Below, piece after piece: positions 1-6,699 of a DNA stretch of 33,690 bases. Under the pieces are notes generated by a model that was given only the letters and a program-made list of their open reading frames with translations, had not been told where the DNA came from and did no database searches. Source of the DNA: a virus; IMG/VR virus record IMGVR_UViG_3300035670_000790, positions 1 to 33,690 of that record, one strand, 5' to 3'. Position 1 is the first letter of the stretch. Each line of letters starts with the position of its first letter. A program made the position numbers and the translations under genes.

Positions 1-2
1 CG

Positions 3-65
3 CGCAAATACACATACAAAACGCGGTCGAAAGGCCGCAAGCCAAAGCCGGAGATTAGAAAATGA
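3..65 (+). CDS. C-terminal end of an unidentified basic protein (partial)
   Basis: An open frame runs from the window edge to TGA at 63-65 and encodes a very basic 20-residue tail rich in Lys and Arg. Its stop overlaps the ATG of the next gene (ATGA at 62-65), the coupling seen throughout this genome, which is the main reason to believe it. The other two frames stop in the same stretch without such coupling. No family can be named from so short a piece. Confidence 0.45.
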   Translation, partial: RKYTYKTRSKGRKPKPEIRK

Positions 66-454
66 TTGAAGAATGGCGACCAATCAACAGGACTTACGGT
101 AACTATGCCGTCAGCAATCAGGGACGAGTGATGAATGTAGACAGGGACAAGGTGCTAAAGACCAAGGACAAGGGAAAGACTGTTTCACTGATGTACGAGA
201 AGGGCAAGAACCGCAGCTACTCCATCACTCGGTTAATGTACTCAGCGTTTGTTGGCGAGATACCAGATGGTTACTATGTGGTCTGTGATGGTGCTGTGAC
301 TGTGGATAACCTCAGGCTTGAACACCAGAACGAGCGCAAGCGATTAGCAGGTATGGCGAGTGCTAGGCAGCGCAGGGGGAATTTTATTCCAGGCGAGTCG
401 CCAAACGAGATGATAGCGTCATGGCTAAAGATGCAATGGGTAGAGGCTGCATGA
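62..454 (+). CDS. NUMOD4-type HNH endonuclease-like protein, nuclease part degenerate
   Basis: 130 residues. Residues 3-31 (EEWRPI, then GNYAVSNQGRV) match the NUMOD4 DNA-binding motif found at the N-terminus of phage HNH homing endonucleases. The following part has the NLRLEHQNE pattern that in HNH proteins follows the Asn of the motif, but the expected His-Lys-Asp-Gly segment is replaced by VVCDGAV, so the metal site looks damaged. It may be a decayed or purely DNA-binding homing protein. It starts at an ATGA overlap with the upstream gene and overlaps the next gene's start in the same way. It lies just left of the first cassette array. The domain call is fairly sure; nuclease activity is doubtful. 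Confidence 0.65.
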   Translation: MIEEWRPINRTYGNYAVSNQGRVMNVDRDKVLKTKDKGKTVSLMYEKGKNRSYSITRLMYSAFVGEIPDGYYVVCDGAVTVDNLRLEHQNERKRLAGMASARQRRGNFIPGESPNEMIASWLKMQWVEAA

Positions 455-732
455 TAGGTGAGCGGATGAACAATGAAGCGAGTCCAGCGAGAGAAACGAG
501 CGATGTTGAGCGAATTGTTATACCCCACGAGGTATTAGACCTAGTGAGGTTTATGTGTGCGACATGGACAGATATAGACAAGTGGGCATACACAACCGGC
601 GATGCAATTATGCAATATCCAGTGATCCAAGGCACAAGAAACCAGATGAATCTGATGCGGATTGGTGAGCAGAAACACGATACAAGAAACATTCCAGCGG
701 CAGTAAAGTGGATGCTGGATAATGGGGTATAA
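451..732 (+). CDS. Unknown small protein whose ORF runs through a cassette boundary
   Basis: I chose ATG 451 because it makes an ATGA overlap with the preceding stop and has AGAGG at 441-445; an in-frame ATG at 421 is possible. The first ~22 residues are Glu/Ser/Arg-rich and are read from DNA resembling the inside and right half of an attC-like palindrome (ending GTTATAC at 517-523). The remainder (RFMCATWTDIDKW and on, ending MLDNGV) is the cassette-borne part, 517-733, bounded by GTTATACCCC and GGGGTATAAC. The stop TAA sits in the left box of the next attC-like site. The protein is therefore probably a chimera of site-encoded N-terminus and cassette body. No family recognised. Confidence 0.6.
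   Translation: MIGERMNNEASPARETSDVERIVIPHEVLDLVRFMCATWTDIDKWAYTTGDAIMQYPVIQGTRNQMNLMRIGEQKHDTRNIPAAVKWMLDNGV
501..523 (+). repeat. Right half of an attC-like site (left border of array 1)
   Basis: TTGAGCGAATTGTTAT here matches the right arm and right outer box of the complete attC-like sites at 26076-26134 and 31914-31967. The outer box GTTATAC (517-523) fits GTTRRRY except for one base. I could not find a convincing left arm (AGCTAACC-like) upstream, so this looks like the junction between phage DNA and the first cassette. Its box is complementary to the cassette's own right end: GTTATACCCC (517-526) against GGGGTATAAC (724-733), 10 of 10. Confidence 0.65.
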
Positions 733-774
733 CCCAGAGCTAACCGGCTAGTCCGGTTCAGCGAGTTGTTATAT
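727..774 (+). repeat. attC-like recombination site 1
   Basis: Outer boxes GTATAAC (727-733) and GTTATAT (768-774) are inverted. Inner arms GCTAACCGG (739-747) and CCGGTTCAGC (753-762) pair completely except for one extrahelical base, C759, on the right arm. The layout R''-L''-L'-R' with an unpaired arm base is the hallmark of integron attC sites. The stop codon of the ORF to the left lies in the left box, and the ORF to the right starts 25 bases after the right box. Confidence 0.85.
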
Positions 775-798
775 GGCAACTAATTAGAGGATTGAAAG

Positions 799-1392
799 AT
801 GAAAGTATTGATTGCGTGTGAATATAGCGGCATATCCAGGAGGGCGTTTGAGGCTCTAGGGCATGACGTTTGGAGCGCTGATTTTGAGCCTGCCGAAGAT
901 GGCGCGGCGAATCATTACCAGGGCGATTGCTTTGATCTCATAGAGCGTGAGCATTTTGATTTGATGATAGCGCACCCGCCATGTACGCACCTGGCAGTAA
1001 GTGGCGCGGCTTGGTTCAAGGAAAAGATTGCAGACGGCAGGCAACAGGCAGCACTTGATTTTGTGAAAAATCTCATGGGTGCGCCTATTGAAAGAATTGC
1101 TATTGAGAACCCTGTCAGCGTGATTAGCAGCAAAATACGAAAGCCAGACCAGATAATTCAGCCATGGATGTTTGGGCATACAGAACAAAAGGCTACTTGT
1201 CTATGGCTGAAAAATTTACCGAAGCTGACAGAAACAAATAACGTAAAAGCCGAAATGATGTTATTACCTAAAAGAGAGAGAGAGAGATTGCATTACTTGC
1301 CGCCAAGCCCAACTCGATGGAAAGAAAGAAGCAGAACCTACCAAGGCATTGCTGATGCTTGGGCGATGCAGTGGGGCGGTATTGCCATATAA
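799..1392 (+). CDS. Cytosine-C5-methyltransferase-fold protein, short form
   Basis: 197 residues with the layout of a C5 methyltransferase core: a motif I-like SAM loop at residues 3-20 (VLIACEYSGISRRAFE), the PPC motif with nucleophile-position Cys at 60-62, an ENP version of motif VI at 103-105, and a closing segment RTYQGIADAWAMQW near 179-192 resembling motif X. Full Dcm-type enzymes are 300 residues or more with a target-recognition domain; that domain is absent, so DNA methylation is plausible but not shown. Similar short proteins are common in phages. Start supported by AGAGG upstream. This is the whole cargo of cassette 768-1393, whose ends GTTATATGGCAA and TTGCCATATAAC pair 12 of 12. 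An (AG)n tract of about seven units from 1273 could slip. Confidence 0.75.
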   Translation: MKVLIACEYSGISRRAFEALGHDVWSADFEPAEDGAANHYQGDCFDLIEREHFDLMIAHPPCTHLAVSGAAWFKEKIADGRQQAALDFVKNLMGAPIERIAIENPVSVISSKIRKPDQIIQPWMFGHTEQKATCLWLKNLPKLTETNNVKAEMMLLPKRERERLHYLPPSPTRWKERSRTYQGIADAWAMQWGGIAI

Positions 1393-1393
1393 C

Positions 1394-1430
1394 ACTGGGT
1401 TAGACATTACATGACGGGATGTTTTACGTC
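1394..1430 (+). repeat. Type B palindrome, copy 1, right end of array 1
   Basis: Directly after the cassette end ATATAAC (1387-1393) comes ACTGG, then GTTAGACAT and the core GACGGGATGTTTTACGTC (1413-1430), closely matching the copy at 27024-27083. The right arm (ATGTCTAATACC in the other copies) is missing or replaced here by AAAGGACATAAC, which gives the next gene its ribosome-binding site. It marks the right end of array 1. Confidence 0.75.
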
Positions 1431-1442
1431 AAAGGACATAAC

Positions 1443-1610
1443 ATGAAATTCGAGTACAGCCATGAAGTACAGTTACGCCATGCACGAAACGATGGCAGGG
1501 GATATAACACAGTGGTCAGCTATAACTGCAAGATATGCGGCCATAACCGAGGGAGCAAACTGCATACGGACAAGTGCAGCCGCAAGATTAAAGAGTTGAC
1601 CAAGAGCTAG
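1443..1610 (+). CDS. Small zinc-finger-like protein
   Basis: 55 residues from ATG 1443, which has AAAGGAC at a proper distance; an earlier in-frame ATG at 1419 lies inside the type B palindrome and lacks such a site. C29, C32, H41 and C45 form a C-x2-C-x8-H-x3-C pattern that could bind zinc. The protein is basic, so nucleic-acid binding is possible, but no named family is recognised. It is the last plus-strand gene before the late operon, and its TAG stop overlaps the stop of the convergent small gene. Confidence 0.55.
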   Translation: MKFEYSHEVQLRHARNDGRGYNTVVSYNCKICGHNRGSKLHTDKCSRKIKELTKS

Positions 1611-1684
1611 TTATCTTCAGGAAGGATCAGCACAGCAGGGGTGTAGAACATTATCTCTTTAAACTTGGTTGTGTCGGTAGTCAT
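1607..1684 (-). CDS. Possible 25-residue peptide at the end of the late operon
   Basis: ATG at 1684 lies one base after the endolysin stop (1686-1688), and the AGGGGG of the endolysin tail serves as a ribosome-binding site. It encodes MTTDTTKFKEIMFYTPAVLI and a short acidic end, with a mildly hydrophobic middle. It may be real through coupling to the endolysin, or just a chance short frame. No transcription terminator is evident between it and the convergent plus-strand gene. Confidence 0.35.
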   Translation of the reverse strand: MTTDTTKFKEIMFYTPAVLILPEDN

Positions 1685-1685
1685 A

Positions 1686-2117
1686 TCATCCCCCTGCGAA
1701 CAGTTGGCGTTCAGCCTCACGCCTGCGCCGCAACCCTGCCTCAAACGATGTCCCCTTGTTTATCCATCTGCCAAACTGACCCGCAGCACCAGAGTAATCA
1801 CCGGCATTTAGCAGTCTGAGCAGTGTTGACTTACGCAATGCACCAAGCCCGACATTGTAGGCAAAGCTCACAAGCGCATCGAATTGTGATTGAGTAACCG
1901 GAACTTGCAACAGGTCAGTAACACCTTGGGAAAATTCCTCCAGATGTTTACCCAATGCCGCCTCAGCCTGCTCCTGTGACCACACAAGCCCTTCCTTGAT
2001 ATTCTGACCAGTCGCACCATAGCCTATAGTCCAGACCCCAGCAGGGCATTTGTATGCCTTCAGCTTGCAGCCCTCAAAGGATTTGATAAGGTCAATGCCT
2101 CGGTCGGATATTTTCAC
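1686..2117 (-). CDS. Endolysin, GH24 (T4-type) lysozyme with E-C-T active site
   Basis: 143 residues, full length for the T4/P22 lysozyme family that cuts the MurNAc-GlcNAc bond of peptidoglycan. SFEG with catalytic E15 and WTIGYG with T30 are clear. The usual Asp nine residues after the Glu is Cys (C24), giving E-x8-C-x5-T; T4 lysozyme is known to tolerate Cys at that position. The normally His-containing GYGHT is GYGAT. There is no signal or anchor sequence at the N-terminus, so it should depend on a holin. It follows the holin by a few bases in the late operon. Confidence 0.92.
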   Translation of the reverse strand: MKISDRGIDLIKSFEGCKLKAYKCPAGVWTIGYGATGQNIKEGLVWSQEQAEAALGKHLEEFSQGVTDLLQVPVTQSQFDALVSFAYNVGLGALRKSTLLRLLNAGDYSGAAGQFGRWINKGTSFEAGLRRRREAERQLFAGG

Positions 2118-2121
2118 AAGA

Positions 2122-2514
2122 TCACCTCTTGGCTAATGCACCGGCAAGTGCGGGAGCTATTTTCTCGACAGAACGACCAACAACATACCCGCCCAACCCA
2201 AGCTCTACGATGTCCCATAGCTTTAGGTACTCGGATTCTGTTAGCTCAGGTGCAGCATATCCAAACCAACGCGCAACAATCAATGCAACAAAGGTCAGCA
2301 TTGTGATTGGTCGCCATGATGCAGCAAGCCAGTTTGCAGATGCCGCCTCGGCTTGTACGATGTCAGACCTGCGATTAAATTCTGCAAGCTCGCCAGACTG
2401 CGCCAACTCCAACAATTTCAACTTAGCCTGATCAGCCGCCCCTTTGTCAGGGATGATCTTGTCAATGACTTTGCCGATTAACTCAATTCCTGCTGTTACT
2501 GGTTCTAGTGCCAT
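2122..2514 (-). CDS. Holin, three-transmembrane GTA/phage type
   Basis: 130 residues from ATG 2514, which overlaps the upstream stop as TGATG; a GTG one codon earlier is possible. The order is a short amphipathic N-terminal helix (IELIGKVIDKIIPD), an acidic coil, SWRPITMLTFVALIVARWFGYAAP as a clear membrane segment, then LGGYVVGRSVEKIAPALAGA. The WxxxSWRP-TM signature is characteristic of the GTA_holin_3TM family. Its place directly before the endolysin supports the role of forming the inner-membrane lesion. Confidence 0.85.
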   Translation of the reverse strand: MALEPVTAGIELIGKVIDKIIPDKGAADQAKLKLLELAQSGELAEFNRRSDIVQAEAASANWLAASWRPITMLTFVALIVARWFGYAAPELTESEYLKLWDIVELGLGGYVVGRSVEKIAPALAGALAKR

Positions 2515-2678
2515 CACTTGTTACCCCTGTGCCTGTTCATTTCATCAGTCAATACACTGATAACCCTGTCCTGATCTGCAACCTTGGCAGGATTGTGCAA
2601 CGATAGAAACGCTCGGTATTCCTTGGCACTCTGGATAGCCAGATAAAGACCATCAGCTATTATCTGTGACTCACTCAT
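2514..2678 (-). CDS. Small hypothetical protein before holin
   Basis: 54 residues, MSESQIIADGLYLAIQSAKE to ...RHRGNK. It is joined to both neighbours by overlapping codons (ATGA with the gene before it, TGATG with the holin), which makes it very likely to be translated. It is hydrophilic and helix-forming with no membrane segment. Function unknown; the position suggests a lysis-cassette accessory gene. Confidence 0.7.
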   Translation of the reverse strand: MSESQIIADGLYLAIQSAKEYRAFLSLHNPAKVADQDRVISVLTDEMNRHRGNK

Positions 2679-2986
2679 GACACCTCCAACACAACCTTCC
2701 CGCCAGAATCAACTTCCTGCATAACCATCTTGACCAAGTGTGCAATCTTGGCTCGTGAACCAATAGCAGCACCATCAACGATAAACTCAGCAACCAATAC
2801 GCCAGCATCCCTGGATTCCTCACCGTGCAAAACAGTGTCGCAACCTACAATATAAGGGTAGGTGTTTCCACCTCGGTTCACAGCTATTACATTGTAGTCC
2901 CCGCACTTTATCCCTGTCCGGTCATCGTATAAACAAAATTGTTTACCGTTGACATACAGCCTGCCATTTTCAATTTCAATTAGCAT
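2675..2986 (-). CDS. Hypothetical protein, 103 residues
   Basis: Starts at a TAATG overlap with the end of the 663-residue virion protein and ends at an ATGA overlap with the next small gene. The beginning (MLIEIENGRLYVNGKQFCLY) looks like a small beta-rich protein, with three Cys residues. No family recognised. The position between a large structural gene and the lysis genes makes a virion or lysis accessory role possible, but the sequence itself does not show it. Confidence 0.65.
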   Translation of the reverse strand: MLIEIENGRLYVNGKQFCLYDDRTGIKCGDYNVIAVNRGGNTYPYIVGCDTVLHGEESRDAGVLVAEFIVDGAAIGSRAKIAHLVKMVMQEVDSGGKVVLEVS

Positions 2987-4977
2987 TACTGATCTTCCCG
3001 TGTGTTAATAGACCCAGTCACATAAGACGGCGTGCCGAATGTAGACTTGGCGCATAGTGTAAGCCATTCGCCTGGTTGCAGTGTAGTTTCTTCAGACCCA
3101 CCATTAAAATGGTGATCCAGCTCACCAGTATCTCCCAAGTGTCCAGACCATATAACCTGATTATTGTTTGACCATGTAACTGTAGTGGCCGATGTGTCCC
3201 ATGTTGTACAGGATGTTGTGGAGTAATCCGCAAAGCTAGGATTGCCTGCAAGTGTGCCATTCTTGACCAGATAAAGAATGACAGGGCTACTGTGTTTTAT
3301 TGCGCCTGATACAGATAGCAGATTTACAACAGCTTGATTGGCAATGCCGCCGTAATATCGTTTGTTCATCACGGTAAACAGTGCGCGATATGTTGCCGCA
3401 TCAACAGCGGTTGACTGTGCAAAGTAGCTGAACCTGTTTCCATGCAACTTCTTCTCGCCTTCGATAAACCCTGCAAATGATGCACTACTAACAGTCAAGT
3501 TAGTAGTTGACCCCGCAGAATAAGCCGACATAGTAAACGGAAACGATGGATTGCGAAACGATGTTGCCGTCAATGTATTAGGCAGAGCTAACGTGTGGCA
3601 TGTGACAAATACAGCATTGTTTCCAGCAGCCGACACCTCAACCTGAAACACTATCGCACCATAGCCTAAATACTGAATACCTATCTGGTACACGTTACCT
3701 TTCGTTGGGTCAATGGTAACACCGCTTGACCCAGTGCCGTCCATTGGATCGCCATTCCAGTCAGCTTGCGCGATGAACTGTTCAGTAACAGCTGCACCTG
3801 CGCGAGTCTGTGCAAACGACCCGACAACAGTAGTACCGCTAATGGAATAAACACCACTCGCAGCACCTACAGAATCGCGAACAAACACAACAGTAGCACC
3901 AGTTGCATAGCACTTCCATCCTGCAAAAGTACCCTGTGACAATTCCCATACCGTACGCTGTATGTTGGCACTGTTAGTCACAGCGATAGTGTATGCAGTG
4001 CCGTTCAATGTTACTGTGACATTCTCTGTCGTACTTGATGCGGTAGATATGGTCAGCGTCCTGACTTCCCTTGCACCACGCTTGTTATAGATAATCCCGA
4101 AATCAGCACCCTTGTAGCCAAAATATACCCCATCTTCAGAATGACCAAAGCCAGCCACTTGGTAGCTATCTGCAACGCCAGTTGTATATTTAGCTGTGAA
4201 CCTACCAACAACACCCTGACCTGGTCTGTACCTTAGCCTCTTGCGTGACTGGATAGCAGCATAACTGTAGATTGTCGTGCCTGTTGAACAGGTGAAGCTG
4301 GAATCACTGGCACTAGCTGACCCAGAGCCAGATTGCGTAGCTTCAACCTGCCCTTCATTCACTCCATAAACTGCATCTGTCTGGAATATGGGGTTAAGAT
4401 TTTCTGTGTGGATTGATCCGAAAGGAAGGCGAGGCGAGTGAAGCGCAACCTCTAAATGACCGTGTTCGTCTACCGGAACATTAGCCCACGATCCAGAATC
4501 AGTTTGCCCCATCAGCACAGAACGAGTGACAGCAGCATCAGCATCAGACTGGACAGTAGATGATAGTGTAGATGTCAAGGCAGGCTGAAATCCAACTAGA
4601 GTTTGCAATCTGAAATAGGTTTGTGGAGTGCCACCGTTAACATATCGAACGCGGAACCATTTACGGGTTATCGTGTAGCGGTGAACCTCGTTAACTCCAG
4701 CAGTAACAGTAGACGATAGCGAACTGTCCCAATTCTCCCCGTCTGGCGAGAACTCTGCATACAAAGTGCCGGATTGGTCAGTCTTTAACGCAATGACCAC
4801 AGACGCATAACTTGATACATTGACAGCCTCTCCAGTGTAAGTGCCAGCAGCACCTAGTATCTCACTGGTAGTGTTTTGATCAACCTCGACACCAATAGCC
4901 GCAGCCATGATGCCCTGTGCAATCATCTGTGTATGTTCTACATTGTGGATGTATAGATCGTTTACACCACTAGCCAC
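2986..4977 (-). CDS. Large putative virion surface or receptor-binding protein
   Basis: 663 residues, rich in Ser, Thr, Gly, Ala and Val with few charged runs, typical of beta-structured phage appendage proteins. A short low-complexity Ser/Gly linker (SGSGSASASDSS) near residue 220 separates an N-terminal segment, probably a virion-attachment part, from a long C-terminal part with repeated short beta-like strands. I do not recognise a tailspike enzyme motif. It lies downstream of the tail fibre among small structural genes, so a second fibre, spike or decoration is the best guess. Start ATG 4977 overlaps the previous stop by 8 bases. Confidence 0.6.
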   Translation of the reverse strand: MASGVNDLYIHNVEHTQMIAQGIMAAAIGVEVDQNTTSEILGAAGTYTGEAVNVSSYASVVIALKTDQSGTLYAEFSPDGENWDSSLSSTVTAGVNEVHRYTITRKWFRVRYVNGGTPQTYFRLQTLVGFQPALTSTLSSTVQSDADAAVTRSVLMGQTDSGSWANVPVDEHGHLEVALHSPRLPFGSIHTENLNPIFQTDAVYGVNEGQVEATQSGSGSASASDSSFTCSTGTTIYSYAAIQSRKRLRYRPGQGVVGRFTAKYTTGVADSYQVAGFGHSEDGVYFGYKGADFGIIYNKRGAREVRTLTISTASSTTENVTVTLNGTAYTIAVTNSANIQRTVWELSQGTFAGWKCYATGATVVFVRDSVGAASGVYSISGTTVVGSFAQTRAGAAVTEQFIAQADWNGDPMDGTGSSGVTIDPTKGNVYQIGIQYLGYGAIVFQVEVSAAGNNAVFVTCHTLALPNTLTATSFRNPSFPFTMSAYSAGSTTNLTVSSASFAGFIEGEKKLHGNRFSYFAQSTAVDAATYRALFTVMNKRYYGGIANQAVVNLLSVSGAIKHSSPVILYLVKNGTLAGNPSFADYSTTSCTTWDTSATTVTWSNNNQVIWSGHLGDTGELDHHFNGGSEETTLQPGEWLTLCAKSTFGTPSYVTGSINTREDQ

Positions 4978-5221
4978 TTGGCGTACTCCTGAGCCACTCT
5001 ATAAACAATCGACCTATCCACGCAAATACTGAAATAGCAGCAGCACCAAGGGCAGCGAAGATAGCACCAAAAAACGATGTCCGGTATTTCTCCCAACGCT
5101 CACGCGCCATCTTCCTCTCGTCCAAATACTCGCGAACCAACGGGATAACATCACGCAGGAACTCATGATGCTCCCTGTGTTCATCAGGTTCGATATGCCT
5201 TATTTTTGCAGGATCACTCAT
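4970..5221 (-). CDS. Single-membrane-segment protein, XhlA-like or holin-associated
   Basis: 83 residues from ATG 5221; the longer frame up to 5287 overlaps the preceding small gene and is less likely. The N-terminal 48 residues are charged and helical (REHHEFLRDVIPLVREYLDE), followed by one membrane segment (FFGAIFAALGAAAISVFAWIGRLF) and a short tail. This order resembles small XhlA-like or holin-associated phage proteins. It could be a second holin or pinholin-like protein, but the real holin candidate lies at 2122-2514. Confidence 0.6.
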   Translation of the reverse strand: MSDPAKIRHIEPDEHREHHEFLRDVIPLVREYLDERKMARERWEKYRTSFFGAIFAALGAAAISVFAWIGRLFIEWLRSTPSG

Positions 5222-5351
5222 CACCGCCCACTTCTGGGAGCGCATCGCCAGGCTCGTAAACCACAACAGAATCTCCCTTGTAGTCAATCGCTACAACAGG
5301 ATGCGATGCCACATAGGCATTAGCTTCTTCAACTGTAAGAAATGTTTTCAT
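5214..5351 (-). CDS. Small hypothetical protein, 45 residues
   Basis: Runs from MKTFLTVEEANAYVASHPVV to ...EVGGDE, acidic. ATG 5351 makes an ATGA overlap with the stop of the preceding structural gene, and its own end overlaps the start of the next gene by 8 bases. The coupling on both sides supports translation. Function unknown. Confidence 0.65.
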   Translation of the reverse strand: MKTFLTVEEANAYVASHPVVAIDYKGDSVVVYEPGDALPEVGGDE

Positions 5352-5857
5352 TTCATCACCCGTATGTTGTAGTTTTCCAGTGTAACAGTTTCTGTTCCTG
5401 TCGCTTTTGTGCCTGTTATTATTATTTTCTGTGCTAATGATGTATCAATCGTGCCAGTCGCTACCGAAAGATTTGCAGTAATCGCACGGCCAGCATAAAT
5501 ACCTCCAGCATTTACCGCCTGACTTGCCCTGTTGCCAATCCAGAAGCTGAACCCGCTAGATGATGTTGAAGCCTGAGCGTTAAACACAACAAAAGCAGTG
5601 GATGTACCAACAGTTAACGCACCACCAACAGAACCATTGCCATTGCCCAAGTAGACTCTGTATGTCTTTGTATTGGTAGAGTTAGTATGGCTTATAAATA
5701 CATCGCCTTTCATCATGCCACTTAATCCAAGCAATCCAGCAGGCAAAGCTATGACTGCCAAGATTCTTTCATCAGTGGTATTTTCAGAGATCGTTACAGC
5801 GGTCGAACTCTCGGAAAGAGTAAACGCACCGCCTAGTGGTGTGCCTATAGTTAACAT
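5348..5857 (-). CDS. Putative minor structural protein, 169 residues
   Basis: Start ATG 5857 is coupled to the upstream stop (TGATG). The sequence is Ser/Thr/Gly/Ala/Val-rich with alternating hydrophobic residues and almost no charged stretches, as in small beta-sandwich decoration or fibre-associated proteins. It lies in a run of four similar small genes between the tail fibre and lysis genes. No named family recognised. Confidence 0.6.
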   Translation of the reverse strand: MLTIGTPLGGAFTLSESSTAVTISENTTDERILAVIALPAGLLGLSGMMKGDVFISHTNSTNTKTYRVYLGNGNGSVGGALTVGTSTAFVVFNAQASTSSSGFSFWIGNRASQAVNAGGIYAGRAITANLSVATGTIDTSLAQKIIITGTKATGTETVTLENYNIRVMK

Positions 5858-6186
5858 CACGACACCTCGCGAACAACTAGGTAAAAGTCCCTGTCAGCAG
5901 CTTCAGCACTGCCAACACTCAGCACAACATAAGGCATGCCACAGTACAAGGCAGGATCAAGTGAAATGTACCTGTCAGTCCCTAGCGCAATTGTTGGAGA
6001 GTTGCCAAGGTAATCAGTGTGGACCTTGCCATTAGTCCCATCAATCGATGCAACTATGGTCATTGTGGTCGATGTCAATGCAGCCGGGGTGACTACAGCA
6101 ACAAGACCCATCTGCCCAACATCACCACCTATGTGGATTGTTTCACTGTCCGTCTGGCCGCTTCTTACTGTGCATCTGATTAACAT
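5857..6186 (-). CDS. Putative minor structural protein, 109 residues
   Basis: Begins MLIRCTVRSGQTDSETIHIG; beta-rich composition and no membrane segment. It is coupled to the next gene by TGATG. The closing segment (DFYLVVREVS) and DRYISLDPALYCGMPYVVL suggest a compact beta domain. Together with its neighbour it may form part of a head or tail decoration, but this rests only on position and composition. Confidence 0.6.
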   Translation of the reverse strand: MLIRCTVRSGQTDSETIHIGGDVGQMGLVAVVTPAALTSTTMTIVASIDGTNGKVHTDYLGNSPTIALGTDRYISLDPALYCGMPYVVLSVGSAEAADRDFYLVVREVS

Positions 6187-6198
6187 GGTGTAGCCCTC

Positions 6199-6699
6199 TT
6201 AAAATGGTCTTACATAAACGATTGCGGTGATGTCTGACCCTGTTACAGCAGCATCGATAGCCGCATAGTCAGCATCCCGAAGCGCCATAACCTGCCCGAA
6301 TATATAACATGTCAAGTCGAAGTCATTTTTAACAGCAGCATGCACATCCGCAGTCGTAGCTAATCCTGACTCTGCCTGATACCCGTCATAGTATGGCGTG
6401 TCATTTGCCACATTGTCAGTGTAGGCAACACTATCCGCACGGGCAGCAAGATACATCAAGCCCACCAAAATACTTGCAGGATCGGACGTAACAGCAAAAG
6501 CCGCCATAAGATCGTTATTGAGATCAGTGTTGTACTGGTTTTTTACAGCTAACCGAGTCGCTGCAAGGTCATATTCCCATGTGGACAATCCTGCATTCCA
6601 TGTACATGTAGGATATGGACGCTGTGTAACCTCAGTGTCAGAAGCTGAACGCCTATCGCCCTCGTAATAATTGGATGAACCGTCTATGTAGTAACCCAT
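6199..6699 (-). CDS. Tail-fibre-associated protein, possible assembly factor
   Basis: 166 residues beginning MGYYIDGSSNYYEGDRR, followed by RPYPTCTWNAGLSTWEYD. Short motifs of the type 'YYeG...RP...W' near the N-terminus occur in phage proteins encoded just after tail fibres (tail-fibre assembly and DUF4376-like proteins). The C-terminal half is helical and acidic. Its start directly abuts the fibre stop at 6699, supporting a chaperone or accessory role for that fibre. Moderately uncertain. Confidence 0.6.
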   Translation of the reverse strand: MGYYIDGSSNYYEGDRRSASDTEVTQRPYPTCTWNAGLSTWEYDLAATRLAVKNQYNTDLNNDLMAAFAVTSDPASILVGLMYLAARADSVAYTDNVANDTPYYDGYQAESGLATTADVHAAVKNDFDLTCYIFGQVMALRDADYAAIDAAVTGSDITAIVYVRPF

